From the NCBI GenBank assembly GCA_910577795.1, contig CAJTNW010000001.1:16396-80395 (forward strand): a stretch of 64,000 nucleotides of DNA, given 5' to 3'. Positions 53,522-63,607 of this stretch are shown piece after piece. The DNA comes from an uncultured Christensenella sp. (GTDB taxonomy: Bacteria > Bacillota > Clostridia > Christensenellales > UBA3700). Made by a program: the position numbers and the translations under genes. Each line of letters opens with the position of its first letter. The stretch's first letter is position 1. The notes under the pieces were generated by a model, which was not told the DNA's origin, did not search any database, and saw only the letters and a list, made by a program, of their open reading frames with translations.

Positions 53522-56500
53522 ATGAGTGGACAATTTAGTAAAAATAACTTTGAACAAAATCCTTCAAATTTGAAAAAAAAGCGCAATAATAAGAGTTGGG
53601 CAACTAATGACGACTCTTCTCTTTGCGATGACGAGATTTTGAACGAAAAAGAAATAAAAGCAATTAAAGAGGATAAGTGGGTAGAAAAACACGTTCCAAA
53701 GCCTACAAAAAAGGAGTTAAAATACAAACGCCGCATAAACGAACTTGAGGCTAGCAGTTTAAAAGCACCTTTATCTAAAAAGGAAAGCAAGGAACTTAAA
53801 AAACTTAACAAAAAATACAAAAAACTATACAACTATCGTCATAGAGACCTTTCAAGCAACCACACCACTCTAAAATGTTGCTTGAGCGCTATTGTAGTTG
53901 TAGTTGTTCTTGTTTGCACTGTAGTATTTGGTGGATATCACTTTGTTGTTCAACCTTATACTGGTGTTACTTTGTTTGAATTAACAGATATTTTGGGCGG
54001 ACTATACAAAGCAGATGAAGAAAAACTTATTACTCAAAAGTTTGACCCTGTTAAAGATGCAGATGCTTTCTTTATCAGTTTGCAAAACGCACTATATCTT
54101 GATAGAAAATTTACTTTAGACGATTTATTACACCTAATTCCATCAAGTGCTGGTGGTACTGGTGATGAGTCTGCGTCTGTTGCAGATTTGCTTGATTTGG
54201 CTGGCGAACCAGTAGCAGATGGCAATGGTAGTATTACAGGTAGTCCTTATTTTGACGAATTACTTTCTGAAACAAAATTTGACTTCTCTACTTTAAAAGA
54301 TTATGATGGCAGCAAAAAAGTTTGGGAAATAAGTGACAAAATGGTTGCTGCTATTATGCAACAAGTTGTTTTGAGTGCAGATTCTATTCCTCAAATAAAA
54401 GATTTGCTTGGTGAGTATAATATTTCAATTAAGGACAGCCTTGTTGTTAGACAATGCTTAATTAAAAAGAATAATTCTGACGAAACAACTATGCAATTGA
54501 CTATTCAAGTAAAAATTCGCACTTTAGTTGATGGTATTTTGAGTGGTATGGACCTTGGTTCTCTTGCATTTATTAAATCAATAGTTCCAGTACTTTTACC
54601 TGAACATATTTATTTAAGTGCAGTTACTACTCCACTTGTTGACAAAGCACCAACTCTTGGAATTAACTCTATAAATGATAAAAGTTTGCAAACTTTAATT
54701 AGTACTTTGGATAAAAAACTTTTGGAAGGTAAAATTGAAAGTACTTTCAACTCTATTGGTAAATCTATCTTCAGTACATTCAAAAGCATTACAGAAATGG
54801 TTGGTGGTGATGGATTAACAATTGCACCATCTGAATTTGATGATGTTAATGGAGTTGGTACTATTAAGTTGGATATACTACAAACTGCTATGAAAACTAT
54901 GAAAGTCGAAAATGTTTCTTCTAGCGATTTCTTGCTAATGGTTAAACATTTACATAGTGTTGATAACAATTATAAAGATGCAGATGCTTATATTGATAGC
55001 AATGTTACTAAACCAACTAGTCCAGAAGATTTTATCACTTCAAAAGATGCTTTATTTGAATCTTATGGTATACCAAAAGACCAAGTTTCTGATATTACTG
55101 CAGAAAACTTCCTTGATAAAATTGACACTATTCCTCAGTTAATCAATATTAAGGATTCAAAAATAGGTGAAGTTGAATTATATAAAATTAGCAATGATGA
55201 GTTAAAGAAAAAATCCGTTCTTTCTGATAAAGCACTTGCTCAGATTATGAATAATATGATAACTGGCAAGTTAGGCGATGATATCAAAATGAATATTCTT
55301 GAACTAGATATGGGCACAACAGAAATGAGAATAATTGCTCAACTTGATGTTTCTGCTATGATAGACAAGCAATTAGGCGGACAATTTGGTGCTCTAAAAC
55401 CATTGATATCTTCTATCTTCCCTAACAATATGTTTATTAAAATCATAATTCCTAATGAGAAAAAAGCCGATGGTTCTTCTTGCAACGTTATATTTAACTA
55501 TACAAAAGACGGCTCTTCTCAAGAAGAAAGTGACAAAATGTTTGAAACAATTGCTGCTTTAATGGGAAGTATTAACGGCGAAGGTGGCAATAATGCTTTT
55601 AATAAAGAAACACTTATTAAAAAACTTGACGATGCTATCTACCCTATTTTAGATAACTTTAAGGGCGATAACGCAGATATGCCAATAAGTTTTGCAGATG
55701 GCTGCCTACAACTTCCAACAATTTATGAAGTACTTGCAACAACAATAAACGAAGGTTCTTCTGAAACTGATAAATTGTCTCCAGATACTATTCAGGAAAC
55801 AATGGAAAGTTATTACACTTATGATGAAACAACAACTAAGTTTGACCCTGTTTTTGGTACAATTATTAACAATGTAGAAAAAACTAAGTTAGATGACTTT
55901 ATTAGTCGTGAGTTGCAAAATAAATTCTTTATTGCAGGCGAAATTGACGAAAACGATGTTTATACAACAATGACTACTATAGGCACTAAACTTGACCCAG
56001 CAAATATTGATGGTGCTATTAACCTAAAAGGCTTAAAATCAAACACTATTGATGCTGACAAAATGAATTTGTCTATAACCTCTTTGGAACTTGCAAAACT
56101 TATTATTCAAAGTGGTCAAATAGATAGCATTGGTGATATAGGTTTTTACAAAAACTTCACATTTGTTGATATGAGTGTAAATAAAGATACTAATACTTTA
56201 TCATTAGTAATTGCTGGTAACCTTGACTCTAGTTCTTCTACTATTACAAATGGTATAAAAATAGAAAACTTTGCTGCTGACTACCTAGTAGTACAAGCCG
56301 ATGTAAACTTAAGCGACTACACTACTAAAGTAAAAATCAACAATGCAAATGATGATAATATTAATACTTTATTAAAGATTATTAATAAACTTACAGGCTC
56401 AACTTCAGGCAACTTTGATGCGGATAGTGTTGGAGAAAATATTGGTAATGCAATAGAAGAAGCATTTACAACCTTTGCTAATCAAGGAATGCCTTTGACT

Positions 56501-57436
56501 GCTAGCAATAAAGTTGTTGATACTCCAATTAATGGTAAACAAGACGGCTTTACAAGTAATAATATTTATAGATTAATTACAGAAAAATCTACCGGTAAAG
56601 ACAACTACATAAGTGGTGATGACCAATTATTAAATAGTATTATTTACAAACTAAATAATCTTCCTGGTCAAACACATAGTTCTGATGGTACTCACACAAC
56701 TTCATTTACTGAGAGAGTTGCGGACCCACTTGTATTTAAAGACGATGGCACTGGCAAATTCCTTGCAGATGGTAAGTTCACTAAACCGGGCTCTGACAAA
56801 GAATATAGTTTGATTAATTTGGACACAGATACTAATCAATTATATGTGTTTGACTACTACATCGGACAACAAGTTAAGGCTCATGCAGATACTGATACAA
56901 TGGAACTTATTAAATTTGTAATTATGCCTAATACTCGTAACGAAGTTTATGCTCAATTTGTTAAAGACTTAGACTTATCAAGAGATGTTGCTCCTGATGA
57001 CTTAGTAGCAAATGCTGGAGATAATGGTATTGTATTCCTACAATTCAAAATAAATAGTTCTGAAATTGGTGGTAATGAACTTACTAATAAAATACTACCA
57101 GAGAGTATTTATGGCGGTGCATTTATTGACTTTAATACTCCTCTTGCAACTGACGTTAGACCATTTATTAATAACTTAACTCAAGAAGAAGTTAATTATA
57201 TTAATAGATTAATTCAAGGCAATGATACTGCTCCATCAACAAATATTACTGATAAGTTTAATAATTTGATTGACACTGTTAAAGGTGCTACATTTACAAT
57301 TGGCGATGATACAACAACTTTAACTTTCTCTGATTTATTCGCTAAATTTACATTGGATAGTGCTGGTGGTAATATTGATTTAGCAAATATTTGTATTGGT
57401 AGATTTGTTAAAAATATGACTGCTCCAACAGTATAA
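53522..57436 (+). CDS. Giant repetitive membrane-anchored envelope protein
   Basis: 1304 residues. A basic, lysine-rich N terminus (1-115) precedes one membrane helix (about 120-145: CCLSAIVVVVVLVCTVVFGGY), so the bulk should lie outside. I do not recognise the family. Internal repeats are visible: near 265 (ISDKMVAAIMQQVV ... LPEHIYLSAV), near 564 (LSDKALAQIMNNMI ... FPNNMFIKIIIP), near 850 (SITSLELAKLIIQSG) and near 1100 (DTMELIKFVIMP ... LPESIYGGAFID). Each unit appears to end in amphipathic strands. The coupling to plsY could mean lipid transport or binding, which is inference. The start follows AAGGAG. Confidence 0.8.
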   Translation: MSGQFSKNNFEQNPSNLKKKRNNKSWATNDDSSLCDDEILNEKEIKAIKEDKWVEKHVPKPTKKELKYKRRINELEASSLKAPLSKKESKELKKLNKKYKKLYNYRHRDLSSNHTTLKCCLSAIVVVVVLVCTVVFGGYHFVVQPYTGVTLFELTDILGGLYKADEEKLITQKFDPVKDADAFFISLQNALYLDRKFTLDDLLHLIPSSAGGTGDESASVADLLDLAGEPVADGNGSITGSPYFDELLSETKFDFSTLKDYDGSKKVWEISDKMVAAIMQQVVLSADSIPQIKDLLGEYNISIKDSLVVRQCLIKKNNSDETTMQLTIQVKIRTLVDGILSGMDLGSLAFIKSIVPVLLPEHIYLSAVTTPLVDKAPTLGINSINDKSLQTLISTLDKKLLEGKIESTFNSIGKSIFSTFKSITEMVGGDGLTIAPSEFDDVNGVGTIKLDILQTAMKTMKVENVSSSDFLLMVKHLHSVDNNYKDADAYIDSNVTKPTSPEDFITSKDALFESYGIPKDQVSDITAENFLDKIDTIPQLINIKDSKIGEVELYKISNDELKKKSVLSDKALAQIMNNMITGKLGDDIKMNILELDMGTTEMRIIAQLDVSAMIDKQLGGQFGALKPLISSIFPNNMFIKIIIPNEKKADGSSCNVIFNYTKDGSSQEESDKMFETIAALMGSINGEGGNNAFNKETLIKKLDDAIYPILDNFKGDNADMPISFADGCLQLPTIYEVLATTINEGSSETDKLSPDTIQETMESYYTYDETTTKFDPVFGTIINNVEKTKLDDFISRELQNKFFIAGEIDENDVYTTMTTIGTKLDPANIDGAINLKGLKSNTIDADKMNLSITSLELAKLIIQSGQIDSIGDIGFYKNFTFVDMSVNKDTNTLSLVIAGNLDSSSSTITNGIKIENFAADYLVVQADVNLSDYTTKVKINNANDDNINTLLKIINKLTGSTSGNFDADSVGENIGNAIEEAFTTFANQGMPLTASNKVVDTPINGKQDGFTSNNIYRLITEKSTGKDNYISGDDQLLNSIIYKLNNLPGQTHSSDGTHTTSFTERVADPLVFKDDGTGKFLADGKFTKPGSDKEYSLINLDTDTNQLYVFDYYIGQQVKAHADTDTMELIKFVIMPNTRNEVYAQFVKDLDLSRDVAPDDLVANAGDNGIVFLQFKINSSEIGGNELTNKILPESIYGGAFIDFNTPLATDVRPFINNLTQEEVNYINRLIQGNDTAPSTNITDKFNNLIDTVKGATFTIGDDTTTLTFSDLFAKFTLDSAGGNIDLANICIGRFVKNMTAPTV

Positions 57437-57453
57437 TTAAACAAAACACAAAA

Positions 57454-57490
57454 TAAAAAGTGTTCAGCAATGAACACTTTTTATTTTTTA
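57454..57490. terminator. Intrinsic terminator after the envelope protein
   Basis: AAAAAGTGTTCA pairs with TGAACACTTTTT around GCAA, with a T-rich run after. Confidence 0.92.
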
Positions 57491-57568
57491 TAAATATTAA
57501 TACTAAATTATTAAATAACATTTCTTTATTAATTTTATTATATAATTTTTCTTACATTTAATACTTTA

Positions 57569-58372
57569 TTAATACACACCTCTTACCTTTAATTGCAAAC
57601 ATTTTACTGATATTTTGATAAGTAGTTCGTTTATTTTTTCGTCATTTATATTCCCTTCAAAATCAATGTAAAATCTTATTTTAAAGCAAGTGTTAGGGAT
57701 ATTCCTTGACTGAATACGTGTTAGATTTATATGGTATTCTGTAAAAATATTTAACAACTCTCCTAGTGCATTTGGCTTGTCTTTTAACTCTAGTGCAAGG
57801 CTTATTATTTTATTATCTTTTACTTTGTCCAAACTATTTGTTAAAAGCACAAATTTTGTATAATTATTTTCTACATTCTGAATGTTTTCCTTAAGCACTT
57901 CTAAGCCATAAATTTCGCCCGCTAAACGTGATGCAATTACCGCATGAGACTTATCCTCTTCCTCTGCCAATTTTTTGCTTGCTATGGCAGTATTGAACTC
58001 GTTGTATATCTGATAACCTTTCTCTTGCAAAAAGATATCGCATTGCATTAAGGCTTGAGGGTGTGAAGATACTTTTTTAATATCACTTATCTTACTACCT
58101 TTTGCACCAAGCAAGCAATGGTTTATTTTTATATCACCTATTGCAACATAATACACTTTGCTTTTATCTAGCAAATCATACGTTTCCCTTACTTCGCCTG
58201 CAGTAGTATTTTCTATAGGTAATATGCCATATTCATACTCGCCTTTTTCAATTTTTTGTATTACTTCGCTAAATGTACTTACAAAGTCTATTTGTGTATA
58301 TCCTAGACTTTTTGCAAATATATGCGAATATGAACCCGCCACACCTTGTAATAATACTTTTTCCTTTTCCAT
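57569..58372 (-). CDS. pheA: Prephenate dehydratase
   Basis: 267 residues: a PDT domain (1-180) and an ACT domain (190-267), with no chorismate mutase part. It makes phenylpyruvate for phenylalanine. Visible are LLQGVAGSYSHIFAKSLG, YGILPIENTTAGEVRETYDLL and NYTKFVLLTNS (the Thr-Lys-Phe form of the TRF motif). In the ACT domain the phenylalanine-binding motifs are changed: GAL reads NAL (DKPNALGELL) and ESRP reads QSRN (NLTRIQSRNIP). Feedback inhibition may be weak or different. It stands alone. Confidence 0.9.
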   Translation of the reverse strand: MEKEKVLLQGVAGSYSHIFAKSLGYTQIDFVSTFSEVIQKIEKGEYEYGILPIENTTAGEVRETYDLLDKSKVYYVAIGDIKINHCLLGAKGSKISDIKKVSSHPQALMQCDIFLQEKGYQIYNEFNTAIASKKLAEEEDKSHAVIASRLAGEIYGLEVLKENIQNVENNYTKFVLLTNSLDKVKDNKIISLALELKDKPNALGELLNIFTEYHINLTRIQSRNIPNTCFKIRFYIDFEGNINDEKINELLIKISVKCLQLKVRGVY

Positions 58373-58500
58373 ATTTCACCTTGTTTGTAGTGTTATATTA
58401 TTTATTTCATTTTACCACAATATTTTAAAATTGTTATCAATTTTTTTTATTTTTATTAAATTAAATTTTTAGTTTATAATAAATATTGCTAAAAAATCAA

Positions 58501-58518
58501 AATAATATCGATTTTTGT
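58501..58518 (-). repeat. Dispersed AAAATCGN motif, variant copy
   Basis: ACAAAAATCGATATTATT on the minus strand, next to the gyrA terminator; differs from the consensus at the S position. Confidence 0.45.
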
Positions 58519-58528
58519 TAGGAATATT

Positions 58529-58560
58529 AAAAAATGGTTGCTATTTTGCAACCATTTTTT
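58529..58560. terminator. Bidirectional terminator after gyrA
   Basis: AAAAAATGGTTGC pairs perfectly with GCAACCATTTTTT over six nt. Confidence 0.9.
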
Positions 58561-58571
58561 AGATATTTTTA

Positions 58572-61154
58572 TTATTCCTCTGTCACATTATTGTTTTCTT
58601 GCACTGCTGTATTTTCATTTTCTGCTACTTCCACAACACTATCTTCGCTTGCCTCGCCATCTAGTACTTGTTCTGCTGGCTCTTCCTCACTACGCGGTAC
58701 AATAGTAAATGAAACAACTTTGCTACCCTCGTCTTTAAGTCTCATTAGTTTAACACCTTGAGTATTTCTTCCTATTTTGCTAATAGAATCTGCGTTAAGT
58801 CTAATTACTACTCCGTTATCCGCTAATATCATAACGTCTTCATCACTAGATACTAGTTTTAGGTTAACAACATTACCAGTTTTTTCGTTTAGCACACCAA
58901 CTTTTATGCCTTTACCACCACGTGCTTGGAACCTATACTCGTCAATATCTGTCCTCTTTCCGTAGCCGTTTTCTGTAATTGTCAAAACGTCTGTATTTTC
59001 GCGAACTATAGTAGCATCAACCACAAACTCGCCTTTATCCAAACTTATTGATTTTACACCCATAGAAGACCTTCCAGTGTCACGTATATCTTGTTCATGG
59101 AATCTTATGCACTTACCACCAGTAGATGCAATGATAATCTCATTATCGCCGTCAGTGTGCATTGCACAAATAAGTTCGTCACCCTCCTGCAATTTAATAG
59201 CAATTTTACCATTGCTTTGGATACGTTCAAATTCTGACAAATCTGTCTTTTTGATTAAGCCTTTTTTAGTTGCAAGCACTAAATAGCCCATACTTCCTGT
59301 TGCAAGTGGCAAAATAGCATTTATTCTTTCGCCATCTGCTAAGTTTAATAAGTTAACCATAGCACGTCCTTTTGCTGTTTTAGAGCCTTCAGGAATCATA
59401 TATGCTTTTAGTCTGTAAACCTTACCAAAGTTAGAGAAGAATAAAATTGGTTCATGTGTGTTAGAATTAAATACATTTTCCACAAAATCTTCATCTTTTG
59501 CTTTATGTGCAGTAACACCAACACCGCCACGACGTTGTGCTTTATACTCGTCTGTAGCCATTCTCTTTATATAGCCTTGGTGAGTAAGACTAATAACTAT
59601 ATCTTCTTGCTCAATTAAATCTTCAATATCAATATCGTTATAGTCATAACTTAACTCACTTCTTCTTGGAGTATTGTATTTTTCTTTAATCTCAAGCATT
59701 TCTGTCTTGATAATTTCTTCTACTCTATGAGGGTTTGCTAAAATATCTTGATATTCTGTAATGTCTCTTTCTAGTTGTGCCAAGTTTTGTTCTAACTTAT
59801 CTATTTCCAAATGAGTAAGTCTTTGTAACCTCATTTCCAAAATAGCATTGGCTTGTTTATCTGATAAAGCAAAAGCCTCCATCAATTTATTAGATGCGTC
59901 AACCTTGTCTTCAGATTTTTTGATAATTGCAACAACTTCGTCAATATTATTTAGTGCAATTACTAAACCTTTTAAAATATGCTCTCTTTCTAATGCTTTT
60001 TCCAAATCATATTGAGTTCTTCTTATTATAACTTGTTTTTGATGCTCAATATATGCAGACAAAATCTCCTTTAAATTCATAACTTTTGGAGTACCATCTA
60101 TAAGTGCAAGCAAAATAATGCTGTTGCTTATTTGCAAACTTGTATGCTTGTACAACATATTTAATACAACTTGAGCCTGTGCATCTTTTTTAACATCAAT
60201 AACAATTCTCATACCATCACGGTCAGACTGTTCTTGAATATCGCTTATGCCGTCAATTTTCTTTTGTTTTACATAGTCAGCAATAGTCTCTATCAACTTT
60301 GCTTTGTTTACTTGATAAGGCAATTCTGTAATAACTATTCTTTGTCTTGAGCCATTATTAAAATCTTCTATTTCTGCTCTAGCACGAAGTATAGCATTAC
60401 CTTTACCTGTTCTGTAAGCCTTTTTAATACCACTTCTGCCCATTATCAAAGCACCTGTTGGATAATCTGGTGCAGGAATTAAATCAATAAGTTCCTCAAT
60501 ATCCATTTCTGGATTTTCCATAAGTGCAATTGTACCATCAATAACCTCACCTAGATTATGTGGTGGAATAGATGTTGCCATACCAACCGCAATACCATCG
60601 CTACCATTAACCAAAAGGTTAGGATATCTTGCCGGCAATACTACTGGTTGCATTAATGTATCATCAAAGTTAGGATAGTAATCAACAGTCTTTTTGTCAA
60701 TATCCCTAATCATTTCTGCAGCAATTTTACTCATTCTTGCCTCAGTGTAACGTTGTGCTGCTGGAGGGTCTCCATCCACACTACCAAAGTTACCATGACC
60801 ATCAACTAATGGACAACGAATAGAAAAGTCTTGTGCAAGTCTTACTAATGCCTCATAAACTGCTGTATCGCCATGAGGGTGATATTTACCCAAAACGTCA
60901 CCTACGATACGTGCACATTTACGATATGGCTTGTCTGAAGTTAATCCTAATTCGCTCATAGCATACAAAATACGTCTATGTACTGGTTTTAGACCATCAC
61001 GAACATCTGGAATAGCACGTGATACATTTACTGCCATTGCATAAGCAATAAATGATTTTTTCATTTCATGTTCAATATTTATCTTTTTTATATTAGATTT
61101 ATCAAGCATTTCAGATAAATCTTGTGCTTGTTTTTCCTTTTCTTTTTCTGACAT
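58572..61154 (-). CDS. gyrA: DNA gyrase subunit A
   Basis: 860 residues. It breaks and rejoins DNA in the gyrase heterotetramer. The winged-helix core starts near residue 30 and carries the catalytic tyrosine Y136 in [12 protein letters not shown]. The quinolone-resistance region ([24 protein letters not shown]) has Asp at position 96 and Thr at 97. A coiled-coil tower follows, then the beta-pinwheel with its GyrA box (QRRGGVGV, near 535). A Glu/Asn-rich acidic tail of about 40 residues ends the protein. It starts 9 bp after the gyrB stop, behind AAGGAGGAG. Confidence 0.98.
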   Translation of the reverse strand: MSEKEKEKQAQDLSEMLDKSNIKKINIEHEMKKSFIAYAMAVNVSRAIPDVRDGLKPVHRRILYAMSELGLTSDKPYRKCARIVGDVLGKYHPHGDTAVYEALVRLAQDFSIRCPLVDGHGNFGSVDGDPPAAQRYTEARMSKIAAEMIRDIDKKTVDYYPNFDDTLMQPVVLPARYPNLLVNGSDGIAVGMATSIPPHNLGEVIDGTIALMENPEMDIEELIDLIPAPDYPTGALIMGRSGIKKAYRTGKGNAILRARAEIEDFNNGSRQRIVITELPYQVNKAKLIETIADYVKQKKIDGISDIQEQSDRDGMRIVIDVKKDAQAQVVLNMLYKHTSLQISNSIILLALIDGTPKVMNLKEILSAYIEHQKQVIIRRTQYDLEKALEREHILKGLVIALNNIDEVVAIIKKSEDKVDASNKLMEAFALSDKQANAILEMRLQRLTHLEIDKLEQNLAQLERDITEYQDILANPHRVEEIIKTEMLEIKEKYNTPRRSELSYDYNDIDIEDLIEQEDIVISLTHQGYIKRMATDEYKAQRRGGVGVTAHKAKDEDFVENVFNSNTHEPILFFSNFGKVYRLKAYMIPEGSKTAKGRAMVNLLNLADGERINAILPLATGSMGYLVLATKKGLIKKTDLSEFERIQSNGKIAIKLQEGDELICAMHTDGDNEIIIASTGGKCIRFHEQDIRDTGRSSMGVKSISLDKGEFVVDATIVRENTDVLTITENGYGKRTDIDEYRFQARGGKGIKVGVLNEKTGNVVNLKLVSSDEDVMILADNGVVIRLNADSISKIGRNTQGVKLMRLKDEGSKVVSFTIVPRSEEEPAEQVLDGEASEDSVVEVAENENTAVQENNNVTEE

Positions 61155-61163
61155 AACTCCTCC

Positions 61164-63065
61164 TTACACGTCAAGTTCGCCTGCTAAAGTAGCATTTTGC
61201 TCAATAAATTGTCTTCTAAGTTCTGGCTCGTCACCCATAAGCATTGTAAATACTTGGTCTGCATCTTTTGCCTCTTCCATACTTACTTGCAATAGAGTTC
61301 TTGTTTCTGGGTTCATTGTTGTTTCCCACAATTGCTCCGCATTCATTTCGCCCAAACCTTTATATCTTTGCAATTCGCCCTTACGGTCTATACTTTGCAT
61401 ATACTCTTCCAATGACTCGTCATCGTAAAAATATTTTTCGTTTTTACCACCTCTTGAAACTTTATATAGTGGTGGTTGTGCTGCGTATACGTGACCTTGT
61501 TCAAGCACTGGACGCATATATCTATAAAAGAAAGTTAACAATAAAATTCTTATATGGCTACCATCTACATCAGCATCTGTCATACAAATAATTCTGTCAT
61601 ATCTAAGTTTAGAAACATCGCAGTCCTCTAATATTCCGCAACCAAAGGCTGTTATCATATTTTTAATTTCTTCACTTTCCAAAACTTTATTAAGTCTAAC
61701 TTTTTCAACATTAAGGATTTTACCTCTAAGTGGCATAATCGCTTGAAATCTTCTATCTCTACCTTGTTTTGCAGTACCGCCCGCTGAGTCACCCTCAACA
61801 AGATATACTTCGCAAAGTTTACTATTTTTTTCTGTACAATCAGCCAATTTACCAGGAAGAGTTGTAGATTCCAAGAAAGACTTTCTTTTTGTCAAATCTC
61901 TTGCGTTTCTTGCCGCCTCTCTTGCCTTTTTAGCAGTAATAGAGCGAAGTACTAAGTCTTTAGTTATCTTAGGATTTTCTTCCAAGAAAGAACCAAAAGA
62001 TTCAGACACAGCATCTGCAACAACCTTACGCATAAAACTATTGCCTAGTTTTGTTTTTGTTTGACCTTCAAATTGTGGGTCTGTTAGTTTTACACTTACA
62101 ACTGCAACCAAACCTTCACGGCAGTCATCACCACTTAATTTTTCGTCATTTTTCAAAATATTAAGAGTTTTGCCATAGTCGTTAAACAATTTTGTTATAG
62201 TGTTTTTAAAACCATCAACATGAGTACCACCCTCTTCAGTATGAATGTTGTTAGCATAAGAATATATATTTTCGCTATAAGAATCATTATATTGCAAAGC
62301 AATTTCTACTTGATAATCGTCTGCCATAATGCTCATATAATAAGGCTCTGCAAGCAATGCATCTTTTTTATTTAACTCATTAACATATTCTTTAATTCCA
62401 CCTTCATAATGAATAAAGTCTTCTTGCTCTTTGCCCTCACGGCTATCTTTTAAAGTAATTTTTAAACCTTTATTTAAAAAAGCAAGTTCTTTTAATCTAT
62501 GCAATAATCTAGGGTACTGAAACTCCACTGTTTCAAAAATTGTATCGTCTGGCATAAATACAATTTTAGTACCAGTTTTATCAGTTTCGCCAACAACTTT
62601 TAACGCAGTTTGAGCAACACCTCTATTATATGTTTGGTGGAATTTTTTACCATTTTGGCAAACTTCAACATCTAACCACTCAGACAAAGCATTAACCGCA
62701 GATATACCTACACCATGCAAACCACCAGAAAACTTGTAGCCACCGCCACCAAATTTACCACCAGCATGCAATTTAGTCAAAACTACCTCAACAGCAGATT
62801 TACCTTCCTTTTCAATGATACCGGTAGGGATACCTCTACCATTATCTTCAACAGAAATTGCACCATCTTTAGTGATTTCTACATTAATCAAATTACAGTA
62901 TCCAGCCATTGCCTCGTCAATACTATTGTCAACAACCTCAATAACCAAATGATGCAACCCGCGCTCGTCTGTAGAGCCAATATACATACCTGGTCTTTTA
63001 CGAACTGGTTCTAATCCTTCAAGCACTTGTATAGCAGATTGGTCATAATTTTTTTGCTCGCTCAT
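61164..63065 (-). CDS. gyrB: DNA gyrase subunit B
   Basis: 633 residues, the shorter Gram-positive form. The GHKL ATPase ([45 protein letters not shown]), the transducer, and the Toprim domain ([28 protein letters not shown], with [10 protein letters not shown] metal aspartates) are all present. It supplies ATP hydrolysis for negative supercoiling. The ATG follows AAAGGAG. gyrA is directly downstream. recF and dnaN are not its upstream neighbours; a divergent alpha-galactosidase is. Confidence 0.98.
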   Translation of the reverse strand: MSEQKNYDQSAIQVLEGLEPVRKRPGMYIGSTDERGLHHLVIEVVDNSIDEAMAGYCNLINVEITKDGAISVEDNGRGIPTGIIEKEGKSAVEVVLTKLHAGGKFGGGGYKFSGGLHGVGISAVNALSEWLDVEVCQNGKKFHQTYNRGVAQTALKVVGETDKTGTKIVFMPDDTIFETVEFQYPRLLHRLKELAFLNKGLKITLKDSREGKEQEDFIHYEGGIKEYVNELNKKDALLAEPYYMSIMADDYQVEIALQYNDSYSENIYSYANNIHTEEGGTHVDGFKNTITKLFNDYGKTLNILKNDEKLSGDDCREGLVAVVSVKLTDPQFEGQTKTKLGNSFMRKVVADAVSESFGSFLEENPKITKDLVLRSITAKKAREAARNARDLTKRKSFLESTTLPGKLADCTEKNSKLCEVYLVEGDSAGGTAKQGRDRRFQAIMPLRGKILNVEKVRLNKVLESEEIKNMITAFGCGILEDCDVSKLRYDRIICMTDADVDGSHIRILLLTFFYRYMRPVLEQGHVYAAQPPLYKVSRGGKNEKYFYDDESLEEYMQSIDRKGELQRYKGLGEMNAEQLWETTMNPETRTLLQVSMEEAKDADQVFTMLMGDEPELRRQFIEQNATLAGELDV

Positions 63066-63124
63066 AAATATCTCCTTTGCAAAAATTGTACATTTATTTA
63101 ATAATACTTTTAATCAAAATCCCT

Positions 63125-63149
63125 CGCGTGCGTGTACGCACGTGCGTAT
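63125..63149. repeat. 25 bp alternating pyrimidine-purine tract (predicted Z-DNA)
   Basis: Starts CGCGTGCGTGTACGCACGTG and runs through to TAT without breaking the alternation. It contains the palindrome TACGCACGTGCGTA and stands out from the AT-rich surroundings. It lies at the first transcribed bases of gyrB. Confidence 0.9.
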
Positions 63150-63156
63150 TAGTTAT

Positions 63157-63185
63157 ATTATACCACGCATTAAGTAAAATTACAA
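63157..63185 (-). promoter_or_regulatory. Sigma-A promoter for gyrB-gyrA
   Basis: TTGTAA, 17 bp and TATAAT on the minus strand. The start point falls at about 63150, at the edge of the alternating tract, giving a leader of about 85 nt. Confidence 0.85.
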
Positions 63186-63548
63186 TAGAAAACCTGTAAA
63201 AACTTGTCTTTTATTAAAGTTTTTTCGCAAAACTTACGTTTATTATGCTTTATTTCGCCTTTAAATGGCTTTATATTGAATTTTTAGGTGTTTTTAATAT
63301 ATTTCTTAGGATTAAAACATCTTTCTTTATACTGCATATCTACGGCTTTTATAATAATCAATAAATTTTAAAAAATAATAATTTATCCAAAATTTTTCAA
63401 ATTTAAATTTTACACATATTTAACAAAATCAATGCTTTTTGCAGGAACTTGTGTAAAAATACGAATGTTTTTTATTGGAATAGCAATATTTTTTTGTGAT
63501 TTTTAAATTTTTTAACCTTAATAAACTCTAAATAAAAACAAATTAATC

Positions 63549-63577
63549 TTGACCTTTATTTTATAATATTGTATAAT
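63549..63577 (+). promoter_or_regulatory. Sigma-A promoter for the GH36 gene
   Basis: TTGACC, 17 bp and TATAAT on the plus strand. Confidence 0.83.
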
Positions 63578-63607
63578 AAAAATATTAGTATTTATAGAGG
63601 TAAAATT

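Larger units (their letters stand above)
63066..63607. other. Divergent intergenic region between gyrB and the GH36 gene
   Basis: 542 bp. It holds the gyrB promoter with a GC-rich alternating tract at its start point, about 360 bp of AT-rich sequence with no ORF, and the GH36 promoter. I found no clear DnaA boxes. Confidence 0.7.

Noticed and set aside
63066..63607. Replication origin next to gyrB
   Set aside because: The AT-rich intergenic region beside gyrB invites this, but I found no cluster of TTATCCACA-like DnaA boxes, and dnaA, dnaN and recF are not adjacent.
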